Of a stretch of DNA of 64,000 bases, positions 28,193 to 37,241 are shown in pieces. This stretch comes from Chitinophagaceae bacterium (GTDB taxonomy: Bacteria > Bacteroidota > Bacteroidia > Chitinophagales > Chitinophagaceae), in the NCBI GenBank assembly GCA_016720825.1, contig JADKJV010000006.1, positions 1 to 64,000 on the forward strand, written 5' to 3'. How positions within the stretch are numbered: position 1 is the stretch's first letter; each line of letters starts with the position of its first letter. Under the pieces are notes generated by a model that saw only the letters and a program-made list of their open reading frames with translations, was not told where the DNA came from and searched no databases. The position numbers and the translations under genes were made by a program.

Positions 28193-28902
28193 CAGGTTGC
28201 CTTTTGCATCGGCCTGATTTTTTTCAACTGTCCGCCAAAAACCAGTTTCACCTGGTTCAGGTCGGCACCGGGATGTACTACCAGGCTGTATTCAAAGCCT
28301 GCTTTGGATTGTTCTGTAAAATGATACACGGCATCAATGCCGGGGTAGAGGTTTTTCCAGGTAATCTTTTTATAGCCACGGGCCTTGCCCTGTAAAGTTG
28401 CATAGGTATTATACATAGATGTCTGGCCTTCCGCAATCATCTCAGGGTTAGAATTCGCACCGGCCCACTCCATGGTAATCACACGGTCAGTAACAATTCT
28501 TTTATTCTCGATTTCTTCTTCAGATACGCCTTGCTTTTCCAGACGCTTTTCTTCTTCATGCGAAATCTTTTGTTCCTTCCGCTGAAGATGGATCAACCCT
28601 TTGTTCGTAAACAGCACCGGCATACCCAGTCCTTCATATCCATACAGGATAGTTCCCATGGATTCATAACCCTGCATCACTGATCCATACTGTCCGATAT
28701 TCTCCACAAACCGGTAACGGCTGCCGAAAAGATCATCTGCTTTTCCAGCCACTGCTTTGAGCGCTGCCGATGCGGGTTTTTGTGAAACTGAAATAAAAGG
28801 GGTGAGTAAAAGGAATGCTATAATATATATACATGCCAGACAGCTGCGCCTGCCCGAATCAGATAACCTGGTTGATGTTAAAAGCATGTACAATTGAATC
28901 AT
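28189..28902 (-). CDS. 5' part of the SprB-repeat adhesin gene (frameshift at a T7 run)
   Basis: This frame gives the signal peptide (CLACIYIIAFLLLTPFISVSQ) and an N-terminal domain of the type found in many secreted Bacteroidota repeat proteins: FVENIGQYGSVMQGYES, VLFTNKGLIHL, GYKKITWKNLYPGIDAVYHF, VVHPGADLNQVKLVFGG. Homology then leaves the frame at a run of seven A on the coding strand (T7 at 28218-28224). With eight A the reading continues QLKKNQADAKGNLVIQSDIGG straight into the 22718-28192 frame. The joined protein would be about 2,060 residues. Confidence 0.8.
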   Translation of the reverse strand: MIQLYMLLTSTRLSDSGRRSCLACIYIIAFLLLTPFISVSQKPASAALKAVAGKADDLFGSRYRFVENIGQYGSVMQGYESMGTILYGYEGLGMPVLFTNKGLIHLQRKEQKISHEEEKRLEKQGVSEEEIENKRIVTDRVITMEWAGANSNPEMIAEGQTSMYNTYATLQGKARGYKKITWKNLYPGIDAVYHFTEQSKAGFEYSLVVHPGADLNQVKLVFGGQLKKIRPMQKATW

Positions 28903-29095
28903 TCTGTGTTTTGGTCCATTTCAGACAGGCTGGGCTGCCTGAAAAACCCGGAAACATCCCGGACTGATAATGAGTGACCACAGAAGGATGAATTGTAACC
29001 AATAACCGGAAAAATATTTAATAGTTTTATTGCACTGAATTAATTGATTATCATCATATTATACGCCATTTAATTTGATCCGGATCATTCAAATT

Positions 29096-29130
29096 AAAAA
29101 AACCCGGTGTTGCAACAACAATCCGGGTTT
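29096..29130 (-). terminator. Terminator at end of macroglobulin operon
   Basis: AACCCGG (29101-29107) pairs with CCGGGTT (29123-29129), flanked by an A7 run on the left and T-rich sequence on the right, so it works for the minus strand (and could work in both directions). It lies 30 bp beyond the macroglobulin stop codon. Confidence 0.8.
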
Positions 29131-29159
29131 TTAACTCTCCATGAAACCAAAAAAGGGCT

Positions 29160-32100
29160 TTATTCTTTCGCAGGCAGGATTTTGACCGGCAAACCGGCAT
29201 TCCAATGCTTGTATTCAGGGGTATAATATAAATACACCGTGCTGGCCTTGGCGGTATAGGAACCGGGGATCTCTGCTTTCAGGTCGAGACCAATGGTTTT
29301 GGTTTCACCCGGGGCAAATCCCATCCAGTAGAGCACGAGGTAATTATCGAAGATCTCATAATACGCCACTTCATTCTTCTCCATGATTTCTTTCAGCTGC
29401 CAGGGCTGGAGACCCAATCCGGCCGGGATGCCTATCTTGGCAATCACCATCGGCTGCAGGATTTGTTTTTCATTCTTCACTGCAATCGTCATCCGGTTGG
29501 TTTCACCGGTTTTAATTACCGGTGAGGACAAACTGGTGCTGATATGCAATTCTGCTTTTTCACTGTTGGGGGGCAATGTGGTCTGGTAAGAAATTTCAAA
29601 AGCATAAGGTATTTTAGACTTGCCGTTACTGTAAACCGCACTGAAAGAATTCACGCCTTCTTTGATCTTACCGGGTTCCTGTATTCCGGGCTGCATCACT
29701 GTGTTATTCATATTGAATGTAACAGCCGATTTTTCATTGGCCTCCCCTGTTTTTTTGAGATACTCCACAATCGCATTCAGGGCAAATACAGTGGCCTGGG
29801 TGGAACCATATCCATAATATGTTTTCTCTGATAAGATGGAGCTGATCACAGATGAAACAGTAACCAGGTCTGGATTGGCCTGCCGCAGCAATGCCAGTGC
29901 ATACAGGGATTTTGTTTCTACCCGCAGCGACAGATCCCTTGAATTCACCACACTGGTTTCAGATTTCAGATCCAGTTTTTTATATGATGCGTTCAATAGA
30001 TCCATCAGTTTGAAGTAATCTTTTTCATTCTTCATATTATTTGCAGCGAGCGCCATCAATCCAAGCTGGTAACCATCATTGCTTTCAATGGCCAGACTCA
30101 CCGCTTTATTATATTCTTCCCGGATTTCGTTTCCGATACCCGCCTGGGAAAGTGCATATACGATATACAGCCCTGCAATTTTATTCGGCACGGATGCAAA
30201 ACGGTCATACCCGCCCGATGCAATACGGAATGAACCTTTGCCATCCCTCCTGCCGAGCAGGAATTTTTTGGTGCGATCCAGCATGCGCGGGTCTACCTGG
30301 ATGAATTCTTTCATATCGGTAAACTCCAGCAAACCATACGCCGTCAGTGCTTCATGTGCCGGTGCTTTACCAAACCATTCAAAACCATTTTCAGAAGTTT
30401 CATAACCGATCAGCCTGTCATAACCCCTGCGGATAAACCCAAGCGCTTTCTGTTCAATATCGGGATTGGAGCGCCCGGATTGTTTCAGGTATTTCAGGAT
30501 AAACACATTCGGATAGGTGGTGGAAGAGGTCTGCTCAAAACAACCATACGGTTCATGCAGCATAGATTCAATACCATCCAGCAGCTGGCCTTCGGGTTTG
30601 TCGAACAATTTCAGTTCCGCTTTCAATGAACCGGGTATGAGGGAACTGATATTGAAATTCGCTTTGATCGCGTTGTTCCCGGAAATCGTTTCGCGCATAG
30701 GGAATCCTTTTTCACTGGCCACGATGGGCAGTACCAGGTTTTCTTCTTTTCCGCGTGACATCACCCGGAAAGAAATATTCCCGTTCACCAATCCTTTGGC
30801 GGTTACCGGAACCAGTACCTGCTGGCTTTCACCCGGCTCAAGCTGCAGGTTGATATTGCCTTCGGGAGTTGTCAGGTTTTCTGGTAATTGCAACTCCACC
30901 TGGATATCGGCAGGCTCGTTCTGGTTATTCTTAATTACCAGCGGAAGCATGGCCTGGTCACCCACCGTTAAATAAGGCGGGATTTTTACATCCGCACTCA
31001 ATGCCGGTTGTGCAGAATATGTTTTCTCTGCCCTGCCCACCTGTCCGTTATAGCCAATGCCTTCTGCAATGATGCGGAAAGTAGTGGTGGCATCTGAATT
31101 ATACCATTCCAGCCGGGCTTCGCCTTTTTCATCTGTCTGCACTTCGGGATTCCAGTAAATGGTTTCCCTGAAATCGCTGCGCTCGGGGGTTTCTGTACTA
31201 TGGTATTTGGGATAGTAGAATTTACGCGCCACGGTATAGTTGGGCGCTATGGCATAAACCTGTTTGCTGGAATAATTGATTTTACCGGTGAGGTTCAGCC
31301 GCACCCCACCATTCCGGTATTGTTTGGATTCAATTAAAATCGCACCGGCAGAAGCGCGGCTGCCAAAAATGGCTGTGGCTGTTGCATCTTTCAGTACCGT
31401 TACATTTTCAATGTCGGTTACATGGATATCATCCAGCTTATCTACCGGTATGCCATTCACTACAATCAGCGGTGATTCTGTGTTATTCAGACTGCGGATC
31501 CCGCGGATGGTAATGTTGGGCGACTGGAAAACATTTCCGTATTCAACCACATTCAATCCGGCTACTTTCCCCGCCAGGCCATTCTGCAGGTTCACGATAT
31601 TATTCAGCTCTTCAGCTTTGATCCTGACCGTTGAATAACCTAATTCCTTCCGCTGCCGGTTGTTTGCAAAACCGATTACCACAACTTCATTCAACATCGC
31701 TGGTTTATTACCCAGTTGCGGCATCATATCATGTGCAATAGCCATCTCCTTTTCGGCTCCAACCTGTATTACCTGCTTAAAATCGGGTATTTCTCCGGGT
31801 TTTACCACCGCATATTGTACAGCGCCTTCCAGTTCCTGTTTTTTCAGGATGGATGTCGCCATTGGATTATAGCCAATACCATTTTGGGTGATAACGATAT
31901 CAACGGCTTCTTTCCGGGCACCGGTTCTTGAGAATAAATAATAAGAACGACCGGGTGTAAGACCGCTGAAATAAAACTGGCCATCATCACCGGTTTTCAT
32001 AGACCTCACCTGACGGGTGGTATCAGCGATGTCTGTGATAAAAACTTCTGAGCGCAGGGGAAGTTTGTTTTTATCCATCACCACACCACCGAGTATATTC

Positions 32101-33716
32101 ATTTCATCGGGCGTGAATTTCAGCTGCTGGTTCTGGTTTACATATTCAATGAAATCAAAATAGCGGTAACCATGCGTCAGCATCACCAGATCGAGTGCAG
32201 GCAATGCCTGGGGCTCGTCTTTCTTGAAATAAAAAATGGGTTCTTCGATTTTGCCTTTCAGTTCTGAACTCATCAACAGCCAGGAAAGGATATGGTCCTG
32301 TTTATCGTCGGCATACGTCCAGAGTTTATCATCCAGCACGGACAGTGATAAATCAGCCGGAACCGGTTCGCCTTTTTCATTCGTTGTTTGCAGTAACAAA
32401 CTCACTTTTTCCCTCGGCAGGTATTTTTCTTTCTGCGTAGTCAGTTTCACCTGCAATACGCGGTTTTCATTCACAAACACCAGCCGTTCGGCCAATGGCA
32501 TTTCACCATCTGTATATAAAGTGAATTGGGCAATACCGGTCGGGAATACACCCGGGTCAACCTGGAAAGTATTGGATCCTTTCCGCAATGAAAAAATCTG
32601 TGACTGGTATAATTTATTTTTCACCATCCCGCGCAGGATTACCTCCTGGCTGCGGGAAGCCTGTAAAGTGAGCTGGAGTTTATCCCCTGCATGAGCCATA
32701 CTCATCACCACACCATCAGGACGTGCCTCCGGTAAGGCGAATTGCCCGCTGATGCCAGCCGGTGTTGTTATCACGGCATAATATTTTTGTCCGGCTTCCG
32801 GTTTCAGCTGGAATTTACCCATGCCAAAACGGAATGCCTGGAAGGAAGAAACTGTGTTGCCGTTTCCATCTTTTACCAAACCACTGATGTCAGCGGGTTT
32901 GCCGTGTTCATCTACAGCGCGGAATGCCACCCAGCTTTGTAATCCGTTTACGAGACTGCCGCCTTCCGGCATAAACTGCAGGTCAATGTTTTTGAGGATG
33001 ATGGGAATACTCCTTGAAACAGATTCTGTATAAGAATCATAGTTCACCGTAATATTCAGCAGGCCGTCACTGGATGCCAGTGTTTGCGGCAGCTTGAATA
33101 CAACCTGGTATTTGCCTTCTTTATTTGTTTTAAAAATTCCTTCGCCCACGGAAACACCACCGACAGATACTTTATACGATGCATCATAAAAACGTATAGG
33201 TTCATCAGCCAGGTTACGCAGGCTGAAATCTGCAAACACTTCCTCTCCTGCCCCGTATCCTTTTTTGGGGAAGTCGAGTTTCATCAGCAACCGGGGCGCA
33301 ATCACCTGCTGTACCGTCAGCTCTTTGGAATAATAAAAAGATTCTGCTTCATTCTTCATCCAGGTGGTATACGCCCGGATGGTATAAATCCCCCCGGGGG
33401 CCTGTGCGCCAAAATCAAAAGAACCTTCTGCGCGGCCATTGATTACCTGGTACTGCAATTTAGCCAGCACATTTCCTGACGGGCCCAGCATGTCAACCAT
33501 CACCACCGGACTCAGTTTTGAAGGTGTCTGGTCCACTGCATTCACTAAATAAATTTTAAAGAACACCGTCTCACCCGGTTTAAAAAACACATGGTTGGTA
33601 TGGATATATACCTTCTCCTTGCTCTCGCAATAAGCAGCCAGCTGGGCCTGTGACTGTGCACGGTTTGTGGCCACGAGTGCCATCAACAGCAGGGTTGTTT
33701 GTAATAAATTCTTCAT
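29160..33716 (-). CDS. Alpha-2-macroglobulin with an internal SusC-type TonB plug domain
   Basis: The ATG at 33716 is chosen because it opens a signal peptide (MKNLLQTTLLLMALVATNRA) and lies 4 bp after the preceding stop; the product is 1518 residues. In order: MG domains (MG2-like YIHTNHVFFKPGETVFFKIY at about 30-115), further MG units, a carboxypeptidase-regulatory-like domain (about 535-620), a TonB receptor plug (about 672-800: LNEVVVIGFAN, NITIRGIRSLNN, SPLIVVNGIPVD, IENVTVLKDATATAIFGSRA), then the A2M domain (about 845-935) and a thioester domain whose GCFEQ motif supplies Cys1059 and Gln1062. Macroglobulins trap proteases or bind targets covalently; a plug normally closes a TonB-dependent barrel, and none follows it here. 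The neighbouring barrel lacks a plug. Confidence 0.9.
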   Translation of the reverse strand: MKNLLQTTLLLMALVATNRAQSQAQLAAYCESKEKVYIHTNHVFFKPGETVFFKIYLVNAVDQTPSKLSPVVMVDMLGPSGNVLAKLQYQVINGRAEGSFDFGAQAPGGIYTIRAYTTWMKNEAESFYYSKELTVQQVIAPRLLMKLDFPKKGYGAGEEVFADFSLRNLADEPIRFYDASYKVSVGGVSVGEGIFKTNKEGKYQVVFKLPQTLASSDGLLNITVNYDSYTESVSRSIPIILKNIDLQFMPEGGSLVNGLQSWVAFRAVDEHGKPADISGLVKDGNGNTVSSFQAFRFGMGKFQLKPEAGQKYYAVITTPAGISGQFALPEARPDGVVMSMAHAGDKLQLTLQASRSQEVILRGMVKNKLYQSQIFSLRKGSNTFQVDPGVFPTGIAQFTLYTDGEMPLAERLVFVNENRVLQVKLTTQKEKYLPREKVSLLLQTTNEKGEPVPADLSLSVLDDKLWTYADDKQDHILSWLLMSSELKGKIEEPIFYFKKDEPQALPALDLVMLTHGYRYFDFIEYVNQNQQLKFTPDEMNILGGVVMDKNKLPLRSEVFITDIADTTRQVRSMKTGDDGQFYFSGLTPGRSYYLFSRTGARKEAVDIVITQNGIGYNPMATSILKKQELEGAVQYAVVKPGEIPDFKQVIQVGAEKEMAIAHDMMPQLGNKPAMLNEVVVIGFANNRQRKELGYSTVRIKAEELNNIVNLQNGLAGKVAGLNVVEYGNVFQSPNITIRGIRSLNNTESPLIVVNGIPVDKLDDIHVTDIENVTVLKDATATAIFGSRASAGAILIESKQYRNGGVRLNLTGKINYSSKQVYAIAPNYTVARKFYYPKYHSTETPERSDFRETIYWNPEVQTDEKGEARLEWYNSDATTTFRIIAEGIGYNGQVGRAEKTYSAQPALSADVKIPPYLTVGDQAMLPLVIKNNQNEPADIQVELQLPENLTTPEGNINLQLEPGESQQVLVPVTAKGLVNGNISFRVMSRGKEENLVLPIVASEKGFPMRETISGNNAIKANFNISSLIPGSLKAELKLFDKPEGQLLDGIESMLHEPYGCFEQTSSTTYPNVFILKYLKQSGRSNPDIEQKALGFIRRGYDRLIGYETSENGFEWFGKAPAHEALTAYGLLEFTDMKEFIQVDPRMLDRTKKFLLGRRDGKGSFRIASGGYDRFASVPNKIAGLYIVYALSQAGIGNEIREEYNKAVSLAIESNDGYQLGLMALAANNMKNEKDYFKLMDLLNASYKKLDLKSETSVVNSRDLSLRVETKSLYALALLRQANPDLVTVSSVISSILSEKTYYGYGSTQATVFALNAIVEYLKKTGEANEKSAVTFNMNNTVMQPGIQEPGKIKEGVNSFSAVYSNGKSKIPYAFEISYQTTLPPNSEKAELHISTSLSSPVIKTGETNRMTIAVKNEKQILQPMVIAKIGIPAGLGLQPWQLKEIMEKNEVAYYEIFDNYLVLYWMGFAPGETKTIGLDLKAEIPGSYTAKASTVYLYYTPEYKHWNAGLPVKILPAKE

Positions 33717-33720
33717 ACAA

Positions 33721-34602
33721 TTAAAATTGAAGGGTGAGGATAATCCCTGCATTCCTGGAAGAGGGAAGATTGAATAAATCAAGACCGGCAGTTCCCGCCT
33801 GGTCAAATAATAATTTCTCCGGATCAACACCCGGGTACAGCGACCATACAAATAGGTTTTCTGCGTATGCTGATATCTTCAGATCTGTTATCCGCTTTTT
33901 AAATTTCCAGGTATACCCAAGTGAAATAGTATGCAGCCTGATATAATCACCTTTTGAAATATAGGAGGAAGCCACACCGGTAATCCCGTAACGCGTCCAC
34001 CGGTTTTGTTCAACAGGTTTGGATGGATCCAGGAAACTAACGGGAGTGGTATTGGGTTGTCCGTTGATGGTAACACCGGGAAAAACATATCCGGTTGTCT
34101 GGCGTTGTGAAGCGGAGTTTGCAGAACGGCCATAGTAATCAAGTACGGCTGCTGTTCCGTTCCATACATCACCGCCTTTGCGCCATTCCAGGTCTGCGGA
34201 GAAGCGGAATTTTTTATACGTAATTGTATGGCTGAATTTCATGGTAAAATCAGGTGTGGGATCGCCGATCACAGACAGTGTTGGAGACACCAGCGGAAAA
34301 CCATCGGCACCGATGATTTGTTGCCCGGCAGCATCACGCAGCCAGTCGCTGCCCATAATCACACCGGGTGTTTTTCCTTTCACCAATGCCTTGAACACAT
34401 TGCTGAAACCGGCGATTGGCAATGCTTCATACCCTTCCTTCACTTTGGTGATACGCGAAACAGCCCTGAAGAATGAAACGTTGGAGCTGAGCGATACCGC
34501 CCTTCTCTTACTTCCATCAGTGTTATAATACAGGCTGAATTCAACGCCGTGCATTTTGGTGGAGGACAGATTCATCAGCTTCAGTTCATCCTGTACCGGC
34601 AC
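33721..34602 (-). CDS. SusC-like TonB-dependent barrel, 3' part of frameshifted gene
   Basis: This frame holds the C-terminal 290 residues of a SusC/RagA-type barrel: GVEFSLYYNT, FRFSADLEWRKGGDVWNGT, RYGITGVASSYISKGDYIRL, and the typical C-terminus IKISAYAENLFVWSLYPGVDPE... ending ILTLQF with a terminal Phe. The start is in the frame of 34586-36502; the two join at an ATATAT tract (34606-34611), where one extra AT pair restores KRTSNDIYAVPVQDELKL. Four bases separate its stop from the macroglobulin start. Confidence 0.8.
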   Translation of the reverse strand: MPVQDELKLMNLSSTKMHGVEFSLYYNTDGSKRRAVSLSSNVSFFRAVSRITKVKEGYEALPIAGFSNVFKALVKGKTPGVIMGSDWLRDAAGQQIIGADGFPLVSPTLSVIGDPTPDFTMKFSHTITYKKFRFSADLEWRKGGDVWNGTAAVLDYYGRSANSASQRQTTGYVFPGVTINGQPNTTPVSFLDPSKPVEQNRWTRYGITGVASSYISKGDYIRLHTISLGYTWKFKKRITDLKISAYAENLFVWSLYPGVDPEKLLFDQAGTAGLDLFNLPSSRNAGIILTLQF

Positions 34603-36502
34603 GGCATATATCGTTGCTGGTTCTTTTTGACATCAACTCCGCGATGAACCTGAAATTGCTGCCATAATTGCATTCAAGCTGCACGTTTGCATCAGCCACC
34701 CGTTGCGGCAGGATGCCAGTGATGGTGGCAGGTGCGTCCTGCGGGATAAATGAACCCGTTTCAGCAGCCCTGTACCGGAGCCAGCCGGCGGAAGCAAATG
34801 ACTGGCTGGTTGAAATATCCTGTCTTGTGACATTAGCACCGGCAGATATTTTGATGTCTAACTTTTTCGCATTCGGCCTGATACGCACATAACCATTAAT
34901 GCCGGGGAGAAAGAAATATTTTCCCGGACTTGTATTGGTAAAATACATTTTCTGGGTCAGGTTAAGTCCAGCCTCGTGATAGCTCCACTGATAAGTTGTC
35001 TGGTAGCTGACTAATAAATCATGAGTTGTCCGCTGGCGGCGGTAAACAGCAGAGCCTTCCTGGCTGATCCGGTGATGCAGGTCAGAAAATACATAGTTAA
35101 ACAGCACCATGCTGTTTAATTTATAAACATCATAATGAATCCTGCCGGTACCACCGGCCATCAGGATATAATTAAACGTTTTATGATCGCGCAAACGGCT
35201 GATCCCTGATTCTGATACTGCAGAACCATTCCTGAAACCTTCGCGCATATTTTCAGCGGCAGACTCAATGGATTGATTGAGATAAAAAGTTACCCGCCTT
35301 ACCTGGTGGTTGAATTTCAGTGAGGCCTGGGTATGCCTGGTTTTGAAAAATCCATCCGGGTTATCCAGCATGTAAAGGGGATTATCAGCCAGTGGACTGA
35401 AACTCCGCTGCCCGTTTCCCAAATAAGAACCCTGTGCATTGGAAAAACTGGCCGGTGTAATCAAAGATTGTCCATAGATATAATTCAGGTAACCATTCCG
35501 GTTTGAGTTGGTGAATTTTTCTGCATAATGGTCAAAGCCGGCAGTAATGACTGAACCTCTTTGCTTAAACCCGCCTGTCCACGCAATCATGGTTTTCTCA
35601 TTTTCATTCCGGCGGATGAGCAGGTCTTCATGGGATTTCAATATCCGGAGTGTAAAATTCTTCTGCGATTTTATATAATTCCCCTGGCCTTGCAAACTCA
35701 ACAGCTGCGAAAAAAACATACCGTTTCTGAATGGTGTGTTGGCATACCCGTTTGCGGCATGTCCGTTACCGGATCCTTTTGGAACAAGTCTTCCGTTCTG
35801 ATCATAATCGTATTTGCTGCCATCAAATTCCAGAGAAGCAATCGCTGGTCCAAAGCTGAATAACTCTCCCATTTCCGGTCCCTGCCATTGCAGCTGGTTA
35901 TTCACCGGGCGGCCCTGGGCAAATGTTTTTTGCTGATCGGGCTCCTGGTTAACTTGTCTGACGGCCCAGTTTACCGTATACGACCCCCGCAGCATCAGGT
36001 GGCGGCGGATCAAAGGTTTGAGGCTGATGGTACCATCAGCGTTCTTCATTTTTTTATATTCTTTGGAAGGATCAACGTAAGGCTGCATCCGGAAATACTG
36101 AAGTCCCTCCTGGAAATTCAGGTTTTTCAGCCAGGGAGGAAGTGCATGACTGGAATCGTTGCCAACTTTCTGCATGTATGCAGTGGAACGGACAGGTGCT
36201 GCATATTCCAAAATGGCAGGCTGGTAATCGGGAACTTTTGCCTGGATCATGTAATCCGGTACGCCAATTTTTTGTGTGGTATTATTTGCAAAACGGATCA
36301 GTAAGGTATCCCCGCTGCTGACTTCAATCACATAATACCCTTCATTCCCGCTGAAAGTCCGGTCACCATTGTTATTATTATATATGACTGCGTTGGTCAC
36401 CGGGGTTCCGTCCGGACCTTTCAGGAATCCTGCATAATAGCCGGATTTGGTCTGGGCCAGGGCAAAAGAAGGAAGCAGGCAAAAAAGTAAAAATTTTCTC
36501 AC
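34586..36502 (-). CDS. SusC-like TonB-dependent barrel lacking a plug domain, 5' part of frameshifted gene
   Basis: The 638-residue frame starts with a signal peptide (MRKFLLFCLLPSFALAQ), a carboxypeptidase-regulatory-like domain (about 22-100) and a linker. It then goes straight into SusC barrel sequence at about 170: GSYTVNWAVRQ, FAQGRPVNNQLQWQGP, ELFSFGPAIASLEFDGSKYD, YDQNGRLVPKGSGNGHAA. The 120-residue plug that should precede the barrel (LxEVVVxGYG... LKDASATAIYG) is not there. Joined with the 3' part the protein would be about 925-930 residues. No SusD gene is adjacent. The macroglobulin downstream carries a SusC-type plug, so the pair may form one receptor. Confidence 0.8.
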   Translation of the reverse strand: MRKFLLFCLLPSFALAQTKSGYYAGFLKGPDGTPVTNAVIYNNNNGDRTFSGNEGYYVIEVSSGDTLLIRFANNTTQKIGVPDYMIQAKVPDYQPAILEYAAPVRSTAYMQKVGNDSSHALPPWLKNLNFQEGLQYFRMQPYVDPSKEYKKMKNADGTISLKPLIRRHLMLRGSYTVNWAVRQVNQEPDQQKTFAQGRPVNNQLQWQGPEMGELFSFGPAIASLEFDGSKYDYDQNGRLVPKGSGNGHAANGYANTPFRNGMFFSQLLSLQGQGNYIKSQKNFTLRILKSHEDLLIRRNENEKTMIAWTGGFKQRGSVITAGFDHYAEKFTNSNRNGYLNYIYGQSLITPASFSNAQGSYLGNGQRSFSPLADNPLYMLDNPDGFFKTRHTQASLKFNHQVRRVTFYLNQSIESAAENMREGFRNGSAVSESGISRLRDHKTFNYILMAGGTGRIHYDVYKLNSMVLFNYVFSDLHHRISQEGSAVYRRQRTTHDLLVSYQTTYQWSYHEAGLNLTQKMYFTNTSPGKYFFLPGINGYVRIRPNAKKLDIKISAGANVTRQDISTSQSFASAGWLRYRAAETGSFIPQDAPATITGILPQRVADANVQLECNYGSNFRFIAELMSKRTSNDICRAGTG

Positions 36503-36522
36503 AGTATCTGGGTTTGGTTTGG

Positions 36523-36549
36523 CTGTTCACCAAATGTGCCGGTGAACAG
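36523..36549 (-). promoter_or_regulatory. Perfect 9-bp inverted repeat in the leader of the barrel-macroglobulin operon
   Basis: CTGTTCACC (36523-36531) and GGTGAACAG (36541-36549) are separated by 9 bases and begin 21 bases upstream of the barrel start codon. It may be an operator or an RNA hairpin that covers the ribosome site; no T-run follows, so it is not a terminator. Confidence 0.5.
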
Positions 36550-36702
36550 TACCCAATGGATGCTGCTTTGTTAAATATTACACAAGGAATATTCCTGAAT
36601 TTCTTCAAACAGTCTGCGTAATGCAAAAAAACATTTGGTGACGGGGTGGGTTCATATACAGGTGTTTAGCAACAAATACTGCAGGAATATCAGGAGGCTC
36701 AT

Positions 36703-36732
36703 TTATTAAAAGGGCCTGCTCCCTTTTAATAA
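36703..36732. promoter_or_regulatory. Perfect 12-bp inverted repeat between divergent genes
   Basis: TTATTAAAAGGG and CCCTTTTAATAA flank a 6-base loop (CCTGCT). It lies in the 387-bp gap between the leftward barrel operon and the rightward RRM gene, so no gene ends here that needs a terminator; an operator or a leader hairpin is more likely. The remaining gap is AT-rich, and nothing else is recognised in it. Confidence 0.5.
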
Positions 36733-36889
36733 CGTATATTCACCGGGTGATTTGAAGATCTTCCAACAATAGTTCGGATCTGTATTAATTTTTACAATCT
36801 TTCTCCGTAACGGTTCATCTCCTCTCTACTTTTAGCAGCAGACCTTTTATCACAGGCATTTTACCTTATTTATTTTAAATTTTTAGTTT

Positions 36890-37168
36890 ATGAACATTTA
36901 TGTTTCCAACCTGAGTTTTCATACCTCAGAGGAAGACCTTAAGAAGTTATTTGAAAAATTCGGGGCGGTTTCATCTGCCAAAATCATTACTGATCGCAGT
37001 ACAGGTCGCAGCCGTGGCTTTGCATTTGTGGAAATGAATGCTGATGCTGAAGGCAACGAAGCCATCAAAGGCCTGCACAATATGGAAATCGAAGGACGAT
37101 CCATGTCTGTTTCCATTGCCCGGGACAAACCGGACCGTCAGGAAAATAAAAAATGGAATAATTACTAA
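36890..37168 (+). CDS. Small RRM RNA-binding protein
   Basis: This 92-residue protein is a single RNA recognition motif: RNP2 is IYVSNL (residues 3-8) and RNP1 is RGFAFVEM (about 43-50), followed by a short basic tail. Such small RRM proteins in bacteria bind single-stranded RNA and are often induced in the cold. The 5' leader seems long and AT-rich, as for cold-regulated genes, but this is inference. A terminator follows. Confidence 0.92.
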   Translation: MNIYVSNLSFHTSEEDLKKLFEKFGAVSSAKIITDRSTGRSRGFAFVEMNADAEGNEAIKGLHNMEIEGRSMSVSIARDKPDRQENKKWNNY

Positions 37169-37182
37169 GATGTAATCCTAAA

Positions 37183-37207
37183 GGAACCCGAAAGGGTTTC
37201 TTTTTTC
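37183..37207 (+). terminator. Rho-independent terminator after RRM gene
   Basis: GGAACCC pairs with GGGTTTC around a GAAA tetraloop and is followed by TTTTTTC. Confidence 0.85.
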
Positions 37208-37241
37208 TTTCAGGCCTCTGCATCTTTAAACTTACAGAACT

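Noticed and set aside
29160..33716. An assembly chimera of a SusC gene and a macroglobulin gene
   Set aside because: The frame is open for the full length across both junctions of the plug insert and the signal peptide, MG and A2M parts are each complete, which a random join would rarely give; still worth confirming with reads.
36703..36732. A rho-independent terminator call for the 12-bp inverted repeat
   Set aside because: Both neighbouring genes are transcribed away from it, so no transcript is expected to end there.
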